Shown one piece after another: positions 10,265-21,682 of a DNA stretch of 64,000 nt. This stretch comes from Lyophyllum atratum (taxonomy: Eukaryota > Basidiomycota > Agaricomycetes > Agaricales > Lyophyllaceae). Under the pieces are notes generated by a model that made no database searches, was not told the DNA's origin, and saw only the letters and a list, made by a program, of their open reading frames with translations. Each line of letters opens with the position of its first letter. The first letter of the stretch is position 1. The translations under genes were made by a program, and so were the position numbers. The stretch spans positions 1,612,001 to 1,676,000 of the forward strand of contig JACGCN010000009.1 in the NCBI GenBank assembly GCA_014905825.1. The letters run 5' to 3'.

Positions 10265-11205
10265 TCATTCTTCCTCGCTATCATCTAGGGTGAGGTCAAC
10301 GATGATCTTTCTCTTGGCCGGGGGTAACAGGCAGGTATGACGAGGAAACGCGTCGGTAGTCATCAGCCAATGACATGAATTGCATTGCGTGAACATGCTT
10401 TGAAACACGTCGTCTGGCACCCCCGGGGCGGCGGGATCATCCAGCTGCATCAGAAGCCAGAACGTCGATGGCGGACGATTCCTGGGCCTTTGATAAGCCA
10501 AAGAAATGCCTTCAAAAACCATCAATTACGGATTCCACGAAGCATCGGCTGTAGACACATACCATTGTGAAGGCCAGCGGCTGCCTCGATGTGCCTTGTG
10601 GCGGGGTTCAAAGGATCATCTTGATGGCGATACTCTGCTACAGGAGTGTGCTTAGGGTTAGTCGTTTGGAGTCTTCAGTTGAGATATAGTTCACCTCGTT
10701 CACCATATTTCCTTACCAGCAAAGATGCGGACTTATAAATGGGAGTAACATCAACTGAAGTAAACACAAGAAATAGGTCAGCATGAGAACGACGCATGAA
10801 CGAAGAATCCTACCCGAGTATCCACACCGATTACTTTCGCAGGCAATTCGACAGACTCCGTCTTCCCCTATCTGGAATGTGGCTTCTTTACGGCCAATGG
10901 TCCTCCCATCAAGTGCTCCACAGAGACAAGATGGAGCATAAAAATGGTGAGTTCTGCGATAAGCCCCCATATCCTTGGGGCTGACCCGTTCACCATCTGC
11001 ATAGACCGGCCTTGGACAACTGTGAATCAGATTCAGCAATGGGAGTTAAAAGAACACCATACCAGAACCACTGGCAGAGGTCTTGCCTGGCAGCATCATA
11101 TTGGAGGATGGTGGGCGGGCTTGATCGTACTTCACGGGCAATTCGAGCTCGAAACTCCCTCACGATGTCGAAGGTGCTTGCAGAGTCGGAAGATGAGAGG
11201 GACAT
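10265..11205 (-). CDS. small protein with a Cys motif and a SUMO-interacting-motif-like tail
   Basis: Five exons (11205-11063, 11019-10814, 10754-10717, 10650-10559, 10487-10265) join in frame to 233 residues. The starting ATG has a TATA-like TCTTTATA (minus-strand TATAAAGA) about 50 bases upstream. The middle carries SCLCGALDGRT...ACESNRCGY, a Cys cluster that could hold zinc. A second cluster, TQCNSCHWLMTTDAFPRHTC, follows. The protein ends IIVDLTLDDSEEE, a hydrophobic core followed by acids, as in SUMO-interacting motifs. A nuclear, SUMO-linked role is inference. I know similar short proteins only as Agaricomycete hypotheticals. The first intron (43 bases) and the GTGTCT donor of the fourth are the weakest parts of the model. 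Confidence 0.55.
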
Positions 11206-11255
11206 GGTGATTTTGCAAGTGAGGGCAAGCTTGGGTCTGTGGCCAGCACTTGCCA

Positions 11256-11263
11256 TCTTTATA
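11256..11263 (-). promoter_or_regulatory. TATA-like box for the minus-strand Cys-motif gene
   Basis: On the minus strand this reads TATAAAGA, about 50 bases before the proposed ATG at 11,205. It supports that start over longer open frames upstream. Confidence 0.45.
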
Positions 11264-11729
11264 ACGAACGGGCATTCCAGGTCTGTCGACGCCTTCCTTT
11301 TTAGAGATGTATAGAAAAATGTACCGATAGGGACAATTCTTGTAACAGGGCCACGTAAGTCGGGTAATTTCACATCCCACCGAGTATGGTCGACAAATTG
11401 TACTGATCGAGGTGCTCGCGGGTGGCAGGGTCCTTCAAGGTACGTTTGAACCTTCCTTTCTGGACCACCTGAGATTGTACTAATATGGACAGTTCTCGTA
11501 GTACACAAAAGGCAAGGGTCGGTTTACGAGGTCCCCTATTCCGACTTCAAACTTGAACCGATGACGGTGGTACCTCATGATCTCATGGAGCCCAGGACTC
11601 ACCATCGCCCAATATATCTGGCCCTTCCGAGCGATGTAAATTTGGTCGCTTTTGGATATTTATACATACCAGATCAAAATTGTCCGTTTACGTGCGTTTC
11701 AACAGGTTTACGTACTCCTGCTGAAAAGC
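11264..11729. promoter_or_regulatory. divergent intergenic region
   Basis: This lies between the divergently transcribed Cys-motif gene and the DUF6698-like gene. Apart from the TATA-like sites listed separately, I see no feature. Confidence 0.35.
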
Positions 11730-11736
11730 TATAAAA
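11730..11736 (+). promoter_or_regulatory. TATA box of the DUF6698-like gene
   Basis: TATAAAA lies 85-91 bases before the ATG at 11,821, followed by a pyrimidine-rich leader. Confidence 0.55.
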
Positions 11737-11820
11737 CCCTACCACTGCATCCCAGCATACTTGCACATTCTGCCCAGTAATCTACCCCAACTTTCATCTC
11801 TTGACCTAGCACCCACTCTC

Positions 11821-13254
11821 ATGTCTTCCGAAGACTCCGTTCTGGGCCGCCGTCGGCGTGAAGATGCACTACAGTTTGGACCGAGGAAGAAAGCGTAAGT
11901 TGACACTATGTCTATTACATGCCTTAAACTTCTCTGATTCCCCCAGTGTCGTACAAGATCCTCTTGTCCACCATGGCCGCCATTTTGGCCGTACTGTCCA
12001 TGCTCTGTGCCGGGTCCATACTTTGCTGGCTAATGGGGTGCAGTATGAGGTCGACTTGCATGATAATCCAGACCAGAATTTCTCCCTGCGGTCAGTCCTG
12101 TCTAGCAGCCTCTTATCTTTATCATTCTTGAACAGTTTTTTTTTATAGAGAACAACGCGAATATCGTGTTTATCGTCAGCTACTCCAGATGGTACCCGGC
12201 CTTGAAGAGCGTCTAATGATGCCTGCGTCTGATGACGAAGTCCGACATATTGCTGATATGGTGAGCAGCTTTCGTTCACGAAGATCTTGTTCAGTTCCTT
12301 TTGCCTTCCTAGATCCAAAAAGGATCCTCCAACGCTCGATCCGACGACACCAAGAGTTTGAAGGGAGCGATTTTGGATTGGATCACCCCAAGAGGTGGCA
12401 CCCTCAGCCCTACCCTCTCGCGTAATGTCAAACATGATCGCGGGTTCAACCACGAACGAACTGGCGCACTGCTATGTCCCGTCGACTTGAATTGGTCAGA
12501 TGAGGAGTGAGGTCGGTTTTATTCAATGCAACCGCAAATGACGAGAATTTTGTAGTATCAAAGGCAAGCTGCGATCCGGCGAACTGACAACCTCAGGAGA
12601 TCAATGGCCGACCTTCCTCTTCCAAGGTGATACGTATAATCCACAGGATCCCTGGAACGGTCTCTTCCGCAACTCTCTTCTAGTAACGGTGAGCAATTTG
12701 TGTCATACCTGTTTAGCTCAGCTTAATGAATTATTACAGGCATATAAACACATCTTCACATCCCCTAGCTCTGTAGATAAAGAACCAAAGGCGACTCGAT
12801 CTGGGAATGCCCGAATCTATGGAATGATTTCTGTCACGCTGCCATCACTCGCGTATGTTGCGACTCAGGTATGCCGCTTCCAACAGTGTTTCCGTTGCCT
12901 ATATTTATGCCCCTTGTTCCTATGCCTCTCAGGTTCGCTTTGCCCTCTCCTCTTCACCAATATTCTCGAGGACAGATTTGACTACCGATTCCGAACGATT
13001 CTACAACACTATCTTAGACCTCTTCGAAGACCCTGATGAGAAGCAAGAAGTCGATATGCTCCTCAACTGGTGGAACAGGTAGATAGTGTCGATCTACTAC
13101 TACTTCACTGAGTTAACCTTTCCTCAGGCAAATCTTCCCGTCCTTTATGTCGACTGAGCGCACGTCAGTCACAGAAACTGTTCATGCCAAAATTAAAGTC
13201 AGGCGTGCGGCGCTGCAGCAGCGCCATCTCAACGGGGTATCCGGCAGCAGCTAG
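11821..13254 (+). CDS. conserved Agaricomycete protein, DUF6698-like
   Basis: Eight exons (11821-11894, 11947-12090, 12149-12260, 12313-12506, 12556-12688, 12740-12868, 12933-13078, 13128-13254) join without a frame break to 352 residues. The conserved-looking parts are in order: a charged N-terminus (MSSEDSVLGRRRRED), LQMVPGLEERLM, DDTKSLKGAILDWITPRGG, GALLCPVDLNWSDED, WPTFLFQGDTYNPQDPW, LPSLAYVATQVRFALSSS, and DSERFYNTILDLFEDPDEK with LLNWWNRQIFPSF. I recognise this pattern as a basidiomycete-restricted family with no known function that I associate with DUF6698. Members often occur in many copies near mobile DNA. There is no signal peptide or membrane segment. The model is complete, with a TATA box and clean splice sites. 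Confidence 0.8.
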
Positions 13255-13529
13255 CTATAGCACAACCACTGATGACAGACCCGCCGCTTATAACCGAATG
13301 TATACCCACTCCTTTGTTGAACAGTATTATAGTTATGCTGTAATGCATTATAGCCATTAATCTCATTCCTGAATCCCAAGGACCAATAATTTGGCTATAG
13401 TGGTGAGGGGCCCAAGGAGGACCAAAGCTTGCGATATACAGCACAGTTGGGATGGGGATGTCTACTGGGAGGAGAACAATGACTGCCTCGATGAGCTTTA
13501 ACTGGAAGTCTGGAAGCATAATAAGATTA
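13255..13529. other. intergenic stretch
   Basis: No gene is supported between the DUF6698-like gene and the tandem array. Some short stretches resemble decayed array units. Confidence 0.3.
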
Positions 13530-14600
13530 CAGATGTGGTCAGTCGCCCAATAATTATCATAGTCAAGGAGGTTGCAGAGTACAGAACGGCAACCAGGGTT
13601 CTGACATTCGGCGGCCAACAGGCATATGCCATGGGCAGGGGGTTTGGGAACAACAAAAGAACTGCCAAGCTTCCTGTGGTGAGTAGTCTCCCCAAGTATA
13701 GCACACTTGCGACCAGGTGGCGATGGTCACCCAAAAACGTCATACTTGAAGAAGTTGGAGAGTACGGATTGAGAGCCATGATTATCACTGCGGTCAGCTG
13801 ACCAATACATGTCATGCTTGTAGAGGTTGAAAATTATGAAAGAACTGCCAATGAGAGCCGTGATTATGATGCCGGGCGGGGGACCAGCATCTGACATAAG
13901 TAGGGAGATTGAGAGTTAATGAAGAACCACCAGAGTGTAGGCGGTTGGTGATCACCCAATGCAAGGCAATATTGCAACGGTCGGTGGTCCCCCAATAATC
14001 GACATATTTGGGGGCAGTTTCTGAGGACAGAATGACAATCATTGTTGCGGCGGCGGGCGGTGGACCAGGGTAAGACACCTCTAGGGAGATTGAGAATCTT
14101 AAAAGAATCACCGAAGTTTAGGCAATGGGTGCTCGCCGGAGGTATGGCGCAGTTGCGATGGTCGGTGATCGCACAATAACTGTCATATTTTTTGAGGTTC
14201 ATGAATACAGCATGATGGCCATCACTGCCACAGGGGGCGGTGGACCAGCATGGGACATGAGTGGGGAGGTTGCTAGTTTTATAAGACTCACCAAAGTTGC
14301 GAGAGTGGGCGCTCACTCTAACTACGTCGCAGTTGCGACGGTCAGTGGTCACATAATGATCATCACATATTGAGGGGTTCCTGAGTACAGCATGGCAGGC
14401 GTGATTAGGACGCCGGGCAATGGATCAACATGCGACATAAGGTAGGCTGATTTTGAGTTGCGAAAGGACGATCAAAGTTACCACAGTGGGTGTTCGCTCC
14501 GGTTATGGCAAAATTGTGACGGTCATAGGCCGTCCAACAATTGCCATAATTGAAGAGATTCGAGAGTGGTCATAAGTGCACCAAGGTTGGCACAGGTGGT
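13530..14600. repeat. decayed tandem array, period about 181 bp
   Basis: The anchor GACGGTC-GTGGTC-C-CAATAAT recurs near 13,537, 13,717, 13,975, 14,157, 14,338 and 14,518. Each copy is followed by a GAGGTT-...-GAGTACAGCATG segment and a GGGCGGTGGACCAGCATG segment. Spacing is 180-182 bases, except for one disturbed interval between 13,717 and 13,975. Copies are diverged. Open frames across the array differ from copy to copy, so I call no gene. Confidence 0.75.
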
Positions 14601-16091
14601 AGCCACCGAAAAGGAGCCATGCTTAGTGCTGTTGGAAAAGAAAAAAAGTGCAGAGTCACGATGGAAACGAGATGTTTCATAAATCACTGTGATACAGATA
14701 AGATTTGCTGTGAGGTACAATCTGAGCCGACCTTTACAATGCGATGTAGCATGTTACCAGCAGGGAATGATCAAGTGATTCATAAAGTGTGGAACCCTTA
14801 CAGTTCTTGTTGATCGGAACTCCAGCCTAAACTTGTCGGGATTGTTTGGACTCAACGTGTTTACCTCACCTGTATCGATGGTCAGGACATCAAGGAACAT
14901 CTCCCAGTTGTGTGTGGCAGATTTCTGTGATCTCACAAACTATGCCGACTTATATATGAACATATAATGGGGTCTACAAGGGTTGGAGATATTTCAAAAA
15001 AGGTACTGATTTTATGACATTGTAAGGAGCTGTCAGAGTAGCCCCAATTTCGTGATGAATACTCATCCAAGTACGCCTGACACAGCTTTTCTATTGTTCT
15101 ATAGTTAGCTTATTCTCAGCCTTCTATCAGCATGGCGCCGCAATCATGATCTGGGAACAGAATATGATCGAGGAGAAGGAACGCGAGGAGCGCTGATGTG
15201 CTGACCCGCGCACGAAGGAAGCTGTGCGTGCTCTCTGATCATGGAAGTTTCATCATACCTAACCTCTCAATGTATGCATAGGATCAGAAAGAAGATGCGG
15301 GAGTCGGGGTGGAAATCACAATATTATCCTTCATGCGACGATGACGACAAGGATCTCCAGAAGTGGCATAACTTCATAAATCAGCCGAAAGGACTTACAG
15401 AGACTGGTCAGCTTAATCATTCTATCACAATGATTCCCTTTGTCTAATACTTGATACTTATCAATTCCTTAAATATAGCTTGGTTGGCGATGCTCCCCAA
15501 ACTCGAATCCATATACCATCGATCGAAAGCTCGACGTCTGGCAACGGAAAATGGACAGACTTGTTCGGATATACTGTTTGTCATGATGATGGACGACGTC
15601 CAAGATTAGACGGGCTTGGCGTATTCGCTGTCAGCTCCTGCCGTCCATTATCAATGATCATTCATTGAACCTACTTCATACTTTCCGATAATGTAATAGA
15701 ATAGAGCTATTCCGAGTCTTGACCAATGATCCGTGAGGTCTGTAATGGCGTTCAAGCTATTCTATCTCCTCGCTGGATGTTTGACATGGACGGCGGGTAC
15801 TTCTCGTGCCACGGAAACCGTATGATCACTGCTGGCGCTCATGAATTTTCGGAGGTGAAATACAGTCTAATAAACATGTTTTGTACTCGTTTAGCTTCAA
15901 AGATGTCCATACAGACTTCAAATATTTGATAAGGAAGTAGTGGGGAAGATATTAAATTTTCAAAATTTCCTATGAGACATAAGTGTTTCCCTCTATCTTT
16001 GTCAACCTATTCATCATTTTGATTCATCAATCGCTCTAGGATACATATAAAGGGTTCGAGACTGCTTCCAGCGTTTGACTTTGAACGCAAC
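14601..16091 (+). pseudogene. gene-poor stretch with a remnant of an F-box-associated protein
   Basis: Between 15,241 and 15,420 the plus strand encodes IRKKMRESGWKSQYYP, then WHNFINQPKGLTETG. This resembles the W-x-x-x-(Y/F)-F-P...LV-x-x-P-x-x-LT segment common in Agaricomycete F-box-type proteins. It has no start and breaks before the usual I-W-x-N continuation. The remainder of the interval shows nothing I can support. Confidence 0.35.
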
Positions 16092-17876
16092 ATGTCGAGG
16101 AAATCAATGCATTATGGTATGTTCCTTGCTGGATCTTGTCTGTACAGCTTGCTGACCTTGATTGCGTAAGTGCGATTGGGCAGGTCCGGATTGAAAGTAT
16201 CGAAGATTATCCTGGGGTGCATGAGCTATGGAACTCCGGAGTGGCAATGTTGGGTCCTGCCTGAAGAAGAGAGTATCAAACATATCAAAGCTGCGTAAGA
16301 AATGAAGACCGTTGAATTACCTAGATCGATTGTGCTGATAATTCGCCTCTAGATATGACGGCGGAATTAATACTTTCGACACGGCGAATGTACGCAGCAC
16401 AACGCTGATGCTGTTATTTTGTTGACGCGATCTGCAGGTTTATTCTCATGGCTTATCCGAAGAGATTCTCGGGAAAGCCATAAAGAAGCACAATCTTCCT
16501 CGAGGGGAGATCGTCGTCATGACCAAGGTATGCTGGACATTACCAGCATATATATAACTATCTGCCAACCCATCAGTAGGTATTTTTCGCTGTAAACCTC
16601 GATCCTGAGGCCATCCTTAAGACCCCCGAAGACTACTCCTTTGTCAATCAGAGGGGTTTGAGCCGCAAGGTAGAATATTGCTCACCATCTACACCGTGCT
16701 GAGAGAACACTGAAACTCTTGAACTCAACAGCATATATTTGACTCAGTTGCGGCGAGCCTCAAACGCCTTCAGCTGGACTATATCGACGTCCTGCAATGT
16801 AAGCTGTCAGTGTTGGTCCAGAACCGCCTTGATGCTGAAAATCGTGCCAGGCCACCGTTTTGATTACGACACTCCTATCGAGGAAACCGTGAGTCATCTC
16901 TCCGCAGGATCAACGCGCCCGTCTTTCATGATCCTTGTCAGATGCAAGCACTCCATGACGTTGTTCAGGCCGGTTTCGTACGCTATATTGGCATGTCCTC
17001 ATGCTGGGCGTGGCAATGTTCGCCGTTTCACGCATCGCTGACGGCCTTAACTGATGTCTATTGAATCTTCAGTTTCTGCAATGCAAAGTAAGTCCCATCA
17101 TGTATCCATGTATACTCATCACCGAGGTGTTGACTATTTGCGGCTAGACTATGCGATACAGAACCGCTTGACCCCTTTTATATCTATGCAGAATCACTAT
17201 AACCTCATGTACCGTGAAGAGGAGCGAGAAATGATGCCAACCTTGAAGGTAAACATTCTCCTTCTACCTGGAACCTATCTCGACGTTTTTCCAAAGCACT
17301 TCGGTGTCGGCTCCATCCCTTGGTCTTCAATGGCACGGGGACTTCTAACCCGTCCCAACGCCAAAGAAGGTGAACAAACGACACGAGAACATACAGACAA
17401 GTATATTTTCAACGTCGGTATCCTCGTCGAGTGATGTCGTTGACCTCTCCTCATAGATTTCTCAGAGGATATAGTCTCAACCCAGGCATAGTGGATAGGT
17501 TAGTGAAATCAGTCACGTCTAGATAAATCCGAATGAGCTCACCTTGCATACTAGTATTGAAGAGATGGCCAAAAAGAAGAACGTCAGCATGGCTCAGATA
17601 TCTGTCGCATGGCTATTGAACAAAGGTCTGCCTAGTTTCAGTTGTTGGTAGGGCTATTTCGTTGACAGTCACCGCTACCAGGAGTGACTGCTCCAATCGT
17701 CGGCACTACTTCCTTGGAGCAATTGACAGAGCTTATTGGTGAATTCTACTTGTTATGCCGTTAGTATTGCTGCTCAATCATGGGTGGCAGATGCGGTCCA
17801 TATCACGCTCACCAGCGAGGAAATGACGGAGCTCGAACAGCATTACAAACACCAAGGAATCTTTGGACACGTCTAA
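16092..17876 (+). CDS. aldo/keto reductase (AAD/versiconal-reductase type), copy A
   Basis: Fifteen exons join in frame to 340 residues. Boundaries include 16092-16116, 16171-16294, 16353-16389, 16438-16527, 16580-16669, 16732-16798, 16851-16888, 16942-17017, a 15-base exon 17073-17087, 17148-17248 and 17297-17400, with the last exon at 17791-17876. The AKR tetrad is visible: Asp in INTFDTAN, Tyr in VYSHGLSE, Lys in VVMTK, His in LQCHRFD. NADPH-barrel signatures IGMSSCWAWQ, SMQNHYNL, GSIPWSSMARGLLTRP and GVTAPIVGTTS follow. The family reduces aldehydes or ketones, often aryl aldehydes in wood-decay fungi; the substrate is unknown. It is paralogous, exon for exon, to the damaged copy at 50,592. 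Its 3' flank carries a piece of RTC1, so it arrived or was copied with DNA from that locus. Confidence 0.9.
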
Positions 17877-17904
17877 GGAGCTGTTTTCCCTTCTTGCGCT
17901 CTCA

Positions 17905-18040
17905 GCTGAATGGCGTCGTTGAGTTTTTGGTAGAGACAAGTAGTTTCCAGCGTATAGGCCTAGCAGAGATGTGGGCATTTCTGTTGGGCAGACAGCGTCA
18001 ATAGAAACGATCTTGGAGAGTAAAGCATCTCTGTACTAAT
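17905..18040 (+). pseudogene. fragment of the RTC1 3' end
   Basis: About 130 bases match the end of the RTC1 gene at 49,690-49,845, including GTCGTTGAGT..TTGGTAGAGAC, CAGCGTATAGGCC, ATGTGGGCATTTCTGTTGGGC and TTGGAGAGTAAAGCATC. It carries only the terminal codons and 3' flank, with a deletion relative to the source. It cannot be functional on its own. Confidence 0.75.
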
Positions 18041-18059
18041 ACTATCCATGTGGTTGCTT

Positions 18060-18640
18060 TGAGCCAATACTGGATGAGACGAAGTTTGAAGAGCGGTCGT
18101 CTTGCGTAAAAATAAGCCATACACCGAGACGGCCCTTGAGATCGACAGTGGGCGGAAGGCCAGCTTCGTACAAAGGCCTTCGTTAGATTGTGATCATGGA
18201 TTACACTTCGATATGCGCACGTACCTTGCGGTGTTGGGCATGCTTCGTTAGCCCGAAAGCTGACTACCGTACCGAGTCCTCCTACCAACCTGTTGCTAGG
18301 ACTCAGAAATTGAGGAATTGGCGAGGTCCGTTTGAATGGTCATGGTCGGGAAAGAGAAAAATCGCGTGCTCGTGCAGAGTTTGAGAGTCCGATCACCCGA
18401 CCTCTCCGTGCCACCACCACAAACCGCCTCCGTTCCATGTTCTGCTCGATTGCGCGCAACATCCCATACTACTCAACCTGCAAGTTCTCCAAAGCTCGCA
18501 GAGATAGACCTTGACATGAGTGCATCGGGCCGAAGAGTGATTCTACCCGTCGCTTTGTGCTTTACGTTGCGTTTTACTCCCGATTCTATCATGATACGTT
18601 CTATAGGTTGGTGGAACTCGGGGATGCAGCCATACTGATG
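18060..18640 (-). repeat. duplicated block, inverted relative to 52,640-53,190
   Basis: The reverse complement of this stretch matches 52,640-53,190 over several hundred bases. Shared segments include GAGAGGTCGGGTGATCGGACTCTC, TAGTCAGCTTTCG, CCGCAAGGTACGTGCGCATA and TTTGTACGAAGCTGGCC. I see no intact gene in either copy. Confidence 0.7.
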
Positions 18641-20514
18641 AATTATCTTGCATAGTGACCCCAATCTTCCTATCAACTCCCTGCAACAAGTGATGAAGCT
18701 TCTTTGTGCTCAGAGCACGGAATTGTCCATACATGCGCACGAGCGACCTTGACTACCCTCTCCCGGTCAGGTACCTGGCAAAAGAACTCTCCGAGAGCCT
18801 CTGCGGAGGGATAATACCTGCGCCAGTCCCGACGCCATGCGGCGATGCGGCCTTCTGCTAGCCCGCCTACTTTTCTGCCTTTTCCCAGATCCTGTCCAGA
18901 CAATCAATACGCCGAAGTAGTGTCACGGGAACTTGACTTGAATGGGTACAATCAATCCTCAGCAAATCGGTATGTGACCAGACTATCATTTGTCATCCTC
19001 GCTGCAGTGCGCCTTCCTCACTAGTCTGGAAGCTTCACGATCAGTAATAAGTAGGTATTGTCATATTTACAAGCCACAGTGCGCCATGACTGATTTGCAG
19101 CAGCGAACCCTAGGCCTTGCTGTCTTCTCAGTGCATATACACGTCATGAAACCTCGTCAGGCCTCGTGTCCTGCGTACGAACTCGATATCTAAAGGACGG
19201 TATACCTAATACCTGCAGATCTAACTGCTCCCGTACGTATTCGCCAGGTAATAGTCCTCCCCACTCGCATGGTCATCTTCAACCCAAACTCGCTCACACA
19301 TTCTAGTGGAACTATCCTTGACATGTCTATTCGCCCTCCACCGGTCTGCCTCTCCCGGGTTCTAACGCGTCAAAATTGAACGACGTGTACGTAGCAGTGT
19401 CTTGCGTACTAATCGATCCCATGCAACTCGGCACCGTCGTTATACGCCGCTAATACATATACTCTACGTGTAATCTGGACTGAGGTACGTGCAACGGATC
19501 TGCACCGCGAAGCCCGTGTTAACTGCTCAGTGCGGCGTGCCTAGCACACACCACGAGGAATCATCATGCGAGGCTTGTACATGTGTTTCGTAACGTATGT
19601 ACAAGACCTCTGCTCGAACGCATGCAGGACTCTTTGATTCAATTAACGGTGCCGCTCTAGCAGAAAGCATTTGTGGGCTCGACAAGTCATGAGCGTACCA
19701 CCGATTGGAAAGGACATTTCTGACATATCCCGACCTTCTAGCGTCCCTATTTTCTGTCTTCCCAGCTTCTAGTCCGTACTCAAACACATTAAACGCCGTG
19801 TACTCAACTCGTCACCGGCGGGTCTGCTTATCTTTTCTGGGATGCCTTTCTCAACTTGATAAGCTACGCTTGGAGTACCTGGATGTATAAGCGTTATGTG
19901 CCCTTTTTACTGTGCAACTAGTCAGAATGTGGACCGAATCTGACTGATTTGCATCAGTGTGAATCTGTCCTGTCCTGTCTTCTCCGGCCCCTTCCAATCG
20001 CCTCTTCGATACACGTCATAATAAACCTGGCGTAAGTAATCCTACACATCTGCATCACCAAGTCCTCGCCATTCACCGAGTCCCAATCAGGAATGGTGCC
20101 AGTGCCGGATCCATCTAGTAGCAGCATCCACGATCGAACCTCAATCTCGAATCATCATACGCCACCGAACCCCGTGGCACTTGCATCAGTCCTCCCTCGC
20201 CATTGGCGGAGGCGGACATACCCCGCCCTAGTAGCGGTGCCTACCCACCCGCATGTCATCTCACAATCACAATACATATTGAATATGTCTATGTCTCTAC
20301 CGTCCCCGGAGCCAGACCCACTTCGCCGCCCCTGTCCCACGAGGACCGGGCAATTTATCTGCGGTGTTGAGTCCTACTCCTCGTGTGCACGTTTCGAACA
20401 AAGGTAATTTTCCTGGGTCCAGTGTGAACTTGTTGGTGTGAAGTGGACCAGGATGGGAATGCAGGTCCCGCAAGGAGTCGTTACGCATTTTTAAATCACT
20501 TGGACGTACTCCTC
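18641..20514. other. gene-poor stretch
   Basis: Only short, unrelated open frames are present. None has a credible start, splice pattern or motif, so I support no gene. Confidence 0.35.
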
Positions 20515-21215
20515 GCCTCCACGAAACAGTCAACTAACCTACGTACACGATAAATCGATGACTGCGTTATCGCCTCCTCCCTGAAGTTAATCGTTTCCAC
20601 GTCTGAAGGGCAGGGATTAACCTCTCCCAGGCTGCTCCCCATTTCTCCTCGATCTCGCACCCTGATTCAGATCCCGGCTCTAAAACACCTAATCCTTAAT
20701 GAACACTAATACACCCATCAACTCGGACAGCTTGATGTCCTTTACACTTTCCACACTTTATAGTATACCAAGTACACATCTATCATCTTGGGCTTCTAGG
20801 CCCAGGCCCCAACTTGAAACGAGCTGGCGCTGAATATTGAATAATGAGTTGGCAGCTGCGAATAATGCAGAGACCTTGGTCCGGATTCCTCCTCGTGCGG
20901 GGGAGGTTTCATTCCATGCAACTAACCTACGCACGCGATTCATCGATTCGACAATACCCTGCTGTTGATGCTTTCCACATCCCAAGGGCAGGGATCAACC
21001 TCGTCCTGCTCCCCACTCATCCTCGATCTCGTACCCCGGCGTCTGAAACACCTAATCATCAATGCCCATCGACTCCCGTCGTTCACGCTTTCCAACCTTT
21101 ATAGTATCAGTATACCACCTACACATCATTATCTGGGGTTCTAACGTCCCAATAAACGAGCCAGCGCTGGATATTTGATATTGAATACCAGGTTGGCAGC
21201 TGCACAATCGAAGCG
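20515..21215. repeat. direct duplication, period about 378 bp
   Basis: Two diverged copies (about 20,515-20,870 and 20,920-21,215) share an ordered set of segments: GGGCAGGGAT, CTCCTCGATCTCG or TCATCCTCGATCTCG, AAACACCTAATC, TTTATAGTAT, and GAGCTGGCGCTGAATATTGA against GAGCCAGCGCTGGATATTTG. No coding function is visible. It lies downstream of the Zn2Cys6 gene. Confidence 0.65.
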
Positions 21216-21682
21216 CCCCCCCTCTCGTAAACTCATACCCTCTAAGTACCATTCCCAGACTATTCCCATAACCCCAATACATACACATAAAAACCCCTCC
21301 CCTCCCCCTTTCCTCCTCTTCCCCCCTTACTCCCTCCCAAAAAAAAAAAAAAGAATAGATACACGAATACGATCACTCATACGTCCTGAAAGGTCCGTTT
21401 TCTGATCCTACAATACCCTACCACTACCCTACCAATACCGATACCAATACTACGAATGAAAGAATGTCAGTAACGAGAGTGAGAGTGCGATGGGAATGGG
21501 AGTGAGAGAGTGGGAGTGGGAGTATGATACAAAGCATGCTGAGAACGCGAGTGGGGGACCTGGGGTGAGATGAAGATGAATTCCAAGAAGAACAGAACAG
21601 AAACCATAAAAAACGAGCAGAAAAGTAAGGAAGAAGGAAAGAAACGGAAGAAGGAAGAAGGAAACGGGAGGAAGAAAAGACA

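Noticed and set aside
16981..17150. Apparent frame break in AKR copy A after SSCWAWQ
   Set aside because: A 15-base micro-exon (17073-17087) restores FSAMQN; the same micro-exon exists in copy B.
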